In this document: positions 7,736-11,610 of the stretch, piece after piece
How positions within the stretch are numbered: position 1 is the stretch's first letter
How the letters are laid out: each line of letters opens with the position of its first letter
NCBI GenBank assembly: GCA_021848375.1
Contig: JAJZUR010000045.1
Span: 1-11,610 of the forward strand
Source of the DNA: Pseudomonadota bacterium
Lineage (GTDB): Bacteria; Pseudomonadota; Gammaproteobacteria; UBA6186; Azoamicaceae
Direction of reading: 5' to 3'
DNA length: 11,610 nucleotides
Translations under genes and position numbers: made by a program
The notes under the pieces: model-generated
What the model saw: the letters and a program-made list of their open reading frames with translations, nothing else
What the model was told of the DNA's origin: nothing
Databases searched by the model: none

Positions 7736-7779
7736 TTCTCAACCGTACGTTTTTTTACTATACTATGTACGTACGGAGG
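7736..7779 (+). promoter_or_regulatory. Promoter, inverted-repeat operator and ribosome binding site of the toxin-antitoxin operon
   Basis: TATACT at 7759-7764 is a five-of-six -10 hexamer; TTCTCA at 7736-7741, seventeen bases upstream, matches four of six -35 bases. An eight-base perfect inverted repeat, CCGTACGT at 7743-7750 and ACGTACGG at 7769-7776, brackets the -10 with 18 bases between the arms. The right arm runs into the Shine-Dalgarno GGAGG (7775-7779), eight bases before the antitoxin ATG. Such a placement is what one expects of an operator bound by the antitoxin (or antitoxin-toxin complex) for autorepression, as known for Phd/YefM systems; that use here is inferred. Confidence 0.6.
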
Positions 7780-7787
7780 TAAATAAC

Positions 7788-8030
7788 ATGTCTACTATTA
7801 CATTAACTGAATTAAGAGCCGATCTTTATAAAGTCGTCGATCAAATTATTAAAACTGGTGTGGCGGTAGAAATACAACGAAATGGCCACAAAATTAAAAT
7901 TATTTTGGCAGACGGTCCATTAAAACTAGAACGATTGTCTCAAAAATCAGATGTTATTAATAATAACCCTGAAGATATAGTACATAGCGATTGGTTGCAA
8001 GAATGGTCAGAATTAAAGGATAATAAATGA
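7788..8030 (+). CDS. Type II antitoxin, Phd/YefM family
   Basis: An 80-residue protein that should neutralise the toxin encoded next and repress its own operon. The N-terminal half (STITLTELRADLYKVVDQI, then a beta strand pair VAVEIQRNGHKIKIIL) is the Phd/YefM dimerisation and DNA-binding fold; the first helix after a short strand and the 'V.I.RNG' turn are the recognisable marks. The C-terminal part, ending DWLQEWSELKDNK, is polar with tryptophans and fits the flexible toxin-wrapping tail of this family (as in the COG4118 antitoxins). The ATG at 7788 has a strong GGAGG eight bases upstream. The stop codon overlaps the toxin start (ATGA), the usual antitoxin-first arrangement. The gene is AT-rich, about 27-38% GC in the 60-base lines counted. 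Confidence 0.88.
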   Translation: MSTITLTELRADLYKVVDQIIKTGVAVEIQRNGHKIKIILADGPLKLERLSQKSDVINNNPEDIVHSDWLQEWSELKDNK

Positions 8031-8413
8031 TCAAAGCCGTTTTTTTAGATACACATGTTGTCGTTTGGCTTTTTTCCGGGCTAATAGATAAATTACCCGA
8101 AAGAGTGAAACAATTAATAGAGTCAAATGATATATGCATTTGCCCTATTGTTATGTTAGAAATTGAGTACTTAAAAGAAATTGGCCGCATCAATTATACG
8201 ATGGATGAAATTATTACGGATCTACAGGCAAAAATTGGATTATTAATTGATGATTTACCGTTTGAAATAGTAGCACGAAAAGCAACTGGTATTGCCTGGA
8301 CACGTGATCCATTTGATCGATTGATTGTTGCGAGTGCGGTTGCACGCGGATATCCTCTTATTACAAAAGATAAAAGTATATTAGACAATTTTACATCAGC
8401 TGTTTGGGCTTAA
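8027..8413 (+). CDS. Type II toxin, VapC-like PIN-domain ribonuclease
   Basis: A 128-residue PIN-domain protein expected to be a metal-dependent RNA endonuclease that arrests growth when free of its antitoxin. The acidic active-site set is visible: D8 in FLDTHVVVW, E45 in PIVMLEIEYL (E47 is a nearby alternative), D97 in TRDPFDRLIVA (with D94 close by) and D115 in LITKDKSI. The order and spacing are those of the COG3744 group of PIN toxins, which are usually paired with Phd-type antitoxins, as here. AAAGGA at 8015-8020 lies six bases before the ATG, inside the antitoxin gene; the four-base ATGA overlap suggests coupled translation. All key residues are present, so the toxin looks intact. Its RNA target cannot be read from the sequence. 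The gene ends ten bases before the convergent membrane-protein gene. Confidence 0.9.
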   Translation: MIKAVFLDTHVVVWLFSGLIDKLPERVKQLIESNDICICPIVMLEIEYLKEIGRINYTMDEIITDLQAKIGLLIDDLPFEIVARKATGIAWTRDPFDRLIVASAVARGYPLITKDKSILDNFTSAVWA

Positions 8414-8423
8414 TACCTGTTTC

Positions 8424-9203
8424 TTAAATTTTAATACTTTGATATTTATCAGAGGATTTTTTTCGATTTTGTAAATCATATAGAAGTGCTAACATGAACG
8501 AAATACCCATAGGGTACATTAATAAAATCACAATTCCATCAGTTATCCAAACCAAATAATTTTGTTCATATTCGGCAAAATTTCCTAACAATGCAATGAC
8601 TATAAATATTAAAATGGCAACAGAAAATGCAGTTGAAGTGAACCACCAACTACCAGAAACTAAACGATAACTTTCGCGCAGTGAATCCACAACGCCTTTA
8701 TCTGAAGTAACGAGAATATACGGAGCAAATAATAAATATACAGATGCCATAACCCCCGGAATAATGAATAAAAAGAACCCTACAAGCATGATAAGCCCGC
8801 TTAATATAGTGACAGCGAGAAATGGCAAGGCTTTTTGAAGCCCCACTTGGAATACGATTCGAGGCTGTAACCGTTCAAAGTGGATAGATCTGTCGATCCC
8901 ATAAATCATTGCAGTATATAGAATCATAAAGATTGCCAAATAAGCGCTAACACATACAAAGACGGAGAAACTTGGCATGGTTAATTCGGGCGCGTTTACT
9001 TCCATTAAAGAGGAAGAAGAACTCAAATAATTTAACGCTTCCCCTGCACCAAGCCATTGCATTAGCATTTGAAAAACTAAGTTCAGGATGGCTAAGGCGA
9101 GTGCAAAAGGCATTGCCTGCTTTATGGTTGCTTTCCAGATCCAAAACCCCGTTCTCACGATATCACTAATGGTTTGAGGCTGTTCTGGGAGTCTAAAAAT
9201 CAT
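8424..9203 (-). CDS. Multi-pass inner-membrane protein of unknown function (YciC/BPSS1780-like)
   Basis: From the ATG at 9203 the protein has 259 residues with about six hydrophobic segments (near 29-50, 79-102, 126-148, 150-165, 190-209 and 217-243). After the third comes FIIPGVMASVYLLFAPYILV, then a cytoplasmic stretch VVDSLRESYRLVSGSWW. This 'PG - membrane helix - SLrrSyrLv.G.ww' pattern recurs in uncharacterised membrane families such as UPF0259/YciC, BPSS1780-type proteins and the membrane part of some glycerophosphodiester phosphodiesterases. No catalytic motif is seen, so no function is given. An upstream ATG at 9221 is in frame, but a TATACT -10 puts the transcription start near 9223, almost on top of it; the ATG at 9203 has AAGGA six bases upstream and is preferred. 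The gene is convergent with the toxin gene (ten-base gap) and divergent from tamA, and is as AT-rich as the toxin-antitoxin pair. Confidence 0.7.
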   Translation of the reverse strand: MIFRLPEQPQTISDIVRTGFWIWKATIKQAMPFALALAILNLVFQMLMQWLGAGEALNYLSSSSSLMEVNAPELTMPSFSVFVCVSAYLAIFMILYTAMIYGIDRSIHFERLQPRIVFQVGLQKALPFLAVTILSGLIMLVGFFLFIIPGVMASVYLLFAPYILVTSDKGVVDSLRESYRLVSGSWWFTSTAFSVAILIFIVIALLGNFAEYEQNYLVWITDGIVILLMYPMGISFMLALLYDLQNRKKSSDKYQSIKI

Positions 9204-9209
9204 GGAAGT

Positions 9210-9214
9210 TCCTT
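9210..9214 (-). promoter_or_regulatory. Ribosome binding site that decides the membrane-protein start
   Basis: On the - strand this reads AAGGA, six bases before the ATG at 9203. It lies inside the six-codon extension that would exist if translation began at 9221, and supports the shorter product. Confidence 0.55.
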
Positions 9215-9229
9215 GTTTCATCTCTTTTC

Positions 9230-9235
9230 AGTATA
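9230..9235 (-). promoter_or_regulatory. -10 element for the membrane-protein gene
   Basis: The - strand reads TATACT, a five-of-six -10 hexamer. No good -35 lies at 16-18 bases; TTGAAG at 9249-9254 is only 13 bases away. A start about seven bases downstream would fall near 9223. Confidence 0.4.
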
Positions 9236-9263
9236 GCGTTGCAAAGTCCTTCAAGCTTCTAAA

Positions 9264-9292
9264 TAGACTCTACCCTGCCGGTATGTCATAAT
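9264..9292 (+). promoter_or_regulatory. Possible promoter of tamAB
   Basis: TAGACT at 9264-9269 (four of six -35 bases) and CATAAT at 9287-9292 (five of six -10 bases) are separated by 17 bases. The expected start, near 9299, gives a leader of about 25 bases before the tamA ATG. The element is divergent from the membrane-protein promoter about 30 bases away. Confidence 0.45.
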
Positions 9293-9323
9293 GGCTTAGG
9301 ATTTGCAAATGTAACAGTTTACC

Positions 9324-11069
9324 ATGCGTTTTATTCTCTTTCTATTATGTACTTTCTTTTCAATTATTAGTTGGGGTTCAAACAACAATTTATCGGTCAT
9401 GGTCACTGGATTAAGTAAAGAGGAAAAACAAATTGTTCTTGCCAATTTGAGCATTAAAACCGCCGAAAAGATTACCCCCAGCAAGAGCAGAATCGAAAGC
9501 TTCTATAAACTTGGCTTTGAAGAAATTACAACCACACTGGAATCACTTGGCTATTACCACCCTAACATTGAAGGTGAGCTTTTAGTCAGTGAACAAGGAT
9601 ACACTGCTAAATACCATATCATCCCAGGGCCCCCTGTGCTTATTCGGCACATCACCGTCAAGCTGGTTGGTGAAGGCCATCAAAATCCTGAACTGCTATT
9701 GATGATTAAAAATATCTTATTAAAGAAAGGTGAGCAACTTAAACATAAAAACTATGAAACCTTTAAACAACAACTTTTGGCAAAAGCCTTACAACTCGGC
9801 TATTTAGATGCCGTGTATCACACCAATGAAGTCCGGCTAGATAGAGATTTGAATGAAGCAGATATCTTTCTCGAACTCTATACCGGGATCCAATTTTATT
9901 TTGGTGAAGTTAATTTTACATCCCCTCCCTATCCAACGACATTTTTAGACAAATATATTCCGTTTAAAGCGGGTACCCCGTATACCACCGAAAAATTATT
10001 TTCTTTACAGAAAGCTTTTGTGGATACCGATCTTTTTAGCAAAGTTCGTGTTGATCCCGAGTTAAATGAAACCAAAAACGCTGCTGTACCGCTGAAAATT
10101 CGTTTGGTTCCAAAACCTCACAATAAATATACGGCCAGTATCGGTTTTGGGACAGACACAGGCGCCCGGGGCTTATTAGGTTGGGAACGAAGACGAACTG
10201 CTTATCCTGGCCACCGGATTAATGCTGACATAAAAGGCTCTAAAAGATTGAATCAGGCAAACTTACAATATACTATTCCGGGCAAACGTCCAAGTACTGA
10301 CAAAATTGCATTCGGAACCCAAATCACTGAAGAAAAACCGAGCGATAACACCTATAGTTTACGTAATACGATTAATGCCATTCATATTCAAAAACGCGGC
10401 CATTTTGAACAAATATTATCTTTAGATTATTTAACGGAAATTTATCGCATTTTACCCGCTGAGCCTAAAAATAGATCGCATTTTTTACTGCCAAAATTGG
10501 GGCTTGCCTGGAGTACCATCAAAAGAAAAACTTTGTTACAACATGGCGCACGCATCGTTTTCAGTGTGAAAGGCGGGCTTCGAGGATTGTTATGTACCAC
10601 CAATATTCTGCAAAGCGAAGTCCGAGCCAAATGGATTGCGCCTATCGGCGAAACGATGCGCTTCATTGTCCGCGGTGATCTTGGCGCGACGGCCACCTCA
10701 AATTTTACAGATATTCCAAGAAGTTTACGATACTTTACAGGGGGTGATCACACCATCCGAGGTTTTGGTTATAACTCTATTGGACCAAGACAGATGGCTC
10801 CAGATGGCAGTATCATTGTCATCGGGGGACGTTATCTCGCGGTTGGAAGCTTGGAACTTGAAAAAAGAATTTTCAAAAATATTGGCGCTGCCATTTTTGT
10901 TGATTCGGGTAATGCAATGAATTCATGGAGTTCGAGACTTTCCACCGGCGCTGGTGTTGGCGTTCGTTATGAGACACCGCTTGGGCCTTTGCGTTTAGAT
11001 GTTGCACGATCCATGCTTAAAGGGAAACATAGGCCTCGAGTACATCTAACTTTTGGAATGGATTTATGA
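9324..11069 (+). CDS. tamA: Translocation and assembly module outer-membrane protein TamA (Omp85 family)
   Basis: An outer-membrane beta-barrel protein that, with TamB, takes part in insertion of some outer-membrane proteins and in envelope lipid homeostasis. The 581-residue product starts with a signal peptide (MRFILFLLCTFFSIISWG, cleavage likely near residue 18). Three POTRA domains follow at about 23-102, 103-188 and 189-264, recognisable by GYYHPNIEGEL, GPPVLIRHITV and GIQFYFGEVNF. The barrel occupies about 265-581 and contains the TamA-like opening GFGTDTGARGLLGWERR and the Omp85 signature IRGF at 478-481, which inserts into the barrel lumen in known structures. The length and three POTRA domains fit TamA and not BamA (five POTRA domains, about 800 residues). 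No strong Shine-Dalgarno precedes the ATG at 9324, but the signal peptide begins immediately there. tamB follows after ten bases, the usual order. Confidence 0.93.
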   Translation: MRFILFLLCTFFSIISWGSNNNLSVMVTGLSKEEKQIVLANLSIKTAEKITPSKSRIESFYKLGFEEITTTLESLGYYHPNIEGELLVSEQGYTAKYHIIPGPPVLIRHITVKLVGEGHQNPELLLMIKNILLKKGEQLKHKNYETFKQQLLAKALQLGYLDAVYHTNEVRLDRDLNEADIFLELYTGIQFYFGEVNFTSPPYPTTFLDKYIPFKAGTPYTTEKLFSLQKAFVDTDLFSKVRVDPELNETKNAAVPLKIRLVPKPHNKYTASIGFGTDTGARGLLGWERRRTAYPGHRINADIKGSKRLNQANLQYTIPGKRPSTDKIAFGTQITEEKPSDNTYSLRNTINAIHIQKRGHFEQILSLDYLTEIYRILPAEPKNRSHFLLPKLGLAWSTIKRKTLLQHGARIVFSVKGGLRGLLCTTNILQSEVRAKWIAPIGETMRFIVRGDLGATATSNFTDIPRSLRYFTGGDHTIRGFGYNSIGPRQMAPDGSIIVIGGRYLAVGSLELEKRIFKNIGAAIFVDSGNAMNSWSSRLSTGAGVGVRYETPLGPLRLDVARSMLKGKHRPRVHLTFGMDL

Positions 11070-11079
11070 GATTAATACT

Positions 11080-11610
11080 ATGATATGGCAATTCATTGGA
11101 CGAAAGATTTTTTATTCTCTTGCGATCCTTCTTGGGCTCAGTTTATGGATGTTGACGACACAGTCTGGCTTAAACTTTAGTTTTTTGATCCTAAAACAAA
11201 TGGTGCCTGGCACCTTGAGCGCAGAGAATATCACGGGAAGCTTCGTTAATCCAATTAAAATTGAAGCATTGCGATTTGAATCCTCTACATTAACTTTTAC
11301 CATCAATGAATTAGTTCTTGATGCAGATTTAGCCACCTTGAGAGAAAATCACTTAAAAATAAACGATTTTTCAGCAAAAAATGCCGAATTCCGGTTTAAT
11401 AAAAAGGAAATCAAACCAATCTTAATTAACGAGTTACAAGGTAATACTATTTTAAGCTACACGGGTACTTCACTCTCCCTTCAGATTAAAAAAATCGAGG
11501 GATCCTGGTCTAATTTACCCATACAAGGTCATATAAACGTAAACATATTAGATCCGAACCAACACAAACCCGACATATCCTTAACATTAGGCGAGAATCA
11601 ACTGACAGTA
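11080..11610 (+). CDS. tamB: Translocation and assembly module protein TamB, N-terminal part (cut by window edge)
   Basis: An open frame of 177 codons runs from the ATG at 11080 to the last base of the window. TamB is a very long AsmA-like bridge protein anchored in the inner membrane that spans the periplasm and contacts TamA; full-length members exceed 1,000 residues, so only the start is here. The N-terminal signal anchor is visible (about residues 9-26, SLAILLGLSLWMLTT within it), followed by the characteristic TamB opening: a hydrophobic GLNFSFLILKQMVPGTLSAENITGSF region, equivalent to the 'VPG...I..v.G' segment of E. coli TamB, and then alternating beta-strand blocks (IKIEALRFES, FTINELVLDADL, LKINDFSAKNAEF). 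The ATG has only a weak GAG at 11068-11070 upstream and sits ten bases after the tamA stop, so translation is probably coupled. Confidence 0.9.
   Translation, partial: MIWQFIGRKIFYSLAILLGLSLWMLTTQSGLNFSFLILKQMVPGTLSAENITGSFVNPIKIEALRFESSTLTFTINELVLDADLATLRENHLKINDFSAKNAEFRFNKKEIKPILINELQGNTILSYTGTSLSLQIKKIEGSWSNLPIQGHINVNILDPNQHKPDISLTLGENQLTV

Noticed and set aside
9204..9221. Start of the membrane protein at the upstream ATG (9221)
   Set aside because: The predicted transcription start would make it nearly leaderless, while AAGGA stands at the right distance before the ATG at 9203. Not fully excluded.
10636..10920. A 94-residue open frame on the + strand inside tamA
   Set aside because: It overlaps the conserved barrel segment with the IRGF motif in another frame and has no features of a real protein.
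1..11610. CRISPR array, tRNA or rRNA genes, insertion sequence
   Set aside because: No regularly spaced direct repeats, no cloverleaf-like segments and no transposase or terminal inverted repeats were seen; coding genes account for nearly all of the window.

Overview
The window reads as chromosome of a moderately AT-rich gammaproteobacterium. The support is TamA/TamB, a long class I NrdA with two N-terminal ATP-cone domains (the layout known from Pseudomonas-type enzymes), and normal Shine-Dalgarno and sigma70-like signals. The composition and gene mix would suit the Legionellales or a related lineage, but that placement is an inference from overall impression, not a phylogeny.

Layout. (1) 2-295: the C-terminal end of a TetR-family regulator, cut by the window edge. 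(2) 296-576: a gene-free region with an imperfect hairpin, a possible promoter and a paired palindromic element resembling two NrdR boxes. (3) 577-7614: four genes on the + strand with gaps of 32, 6 and about 4 bases. These are nrdA and nrdB (aerobic ribonucleotide reductase), then a duplicated (fused) ABC permease of the anion/NitT-TauT type and its ATPase, which carries an extra C-terminal domain. (4) 7615-8413: a short spacer and a Phd/VapC-type toxin-antitoxin pair with its own promoter and an inverted-repeat operator. (5) 8424-9203, - strand: a multi-pass membrane protein convergent with the toxin gene. (6) 9324-11610: tamA and the 5' part of tamB, encoding the two parts of the translocation and assembly module; tamB runs off the window.

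How the parts relate. NrdA and NrdB form one enzyme that reduces ribonucleotides; the catalytic cysteines, radical-path tyrosines, diiron ligands and tyrosyl-radical residue are all visible. The ABC transporter is packed so tightly behind nrdB that co-transcription, and so shared control with deoxynucleotide synthesis, is likely; no substrate-binding protein is encoded in the window. The toxin-antitoxin pair and the - strand membrane gene form a visibly more AT-rich stretch (about 27-38% GC in the 60-base lines I counted, against about 43-45% in two lines of the neighbouring ATPase gene), which may mark a later insertion between the nrd and tam operons. TamA (outer-membrane barrel) and TamB (inner-membrane anchored, periplasm-spanning) work together in outer-membrane and envelope biogenesis.

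I found no convincing new system. The points most worth following up are the nrdAB-transporter linkage and the paired palindromes in front of nrdA. I recognised no tRNA, rRNA, CRISPR array or insertion sequence.
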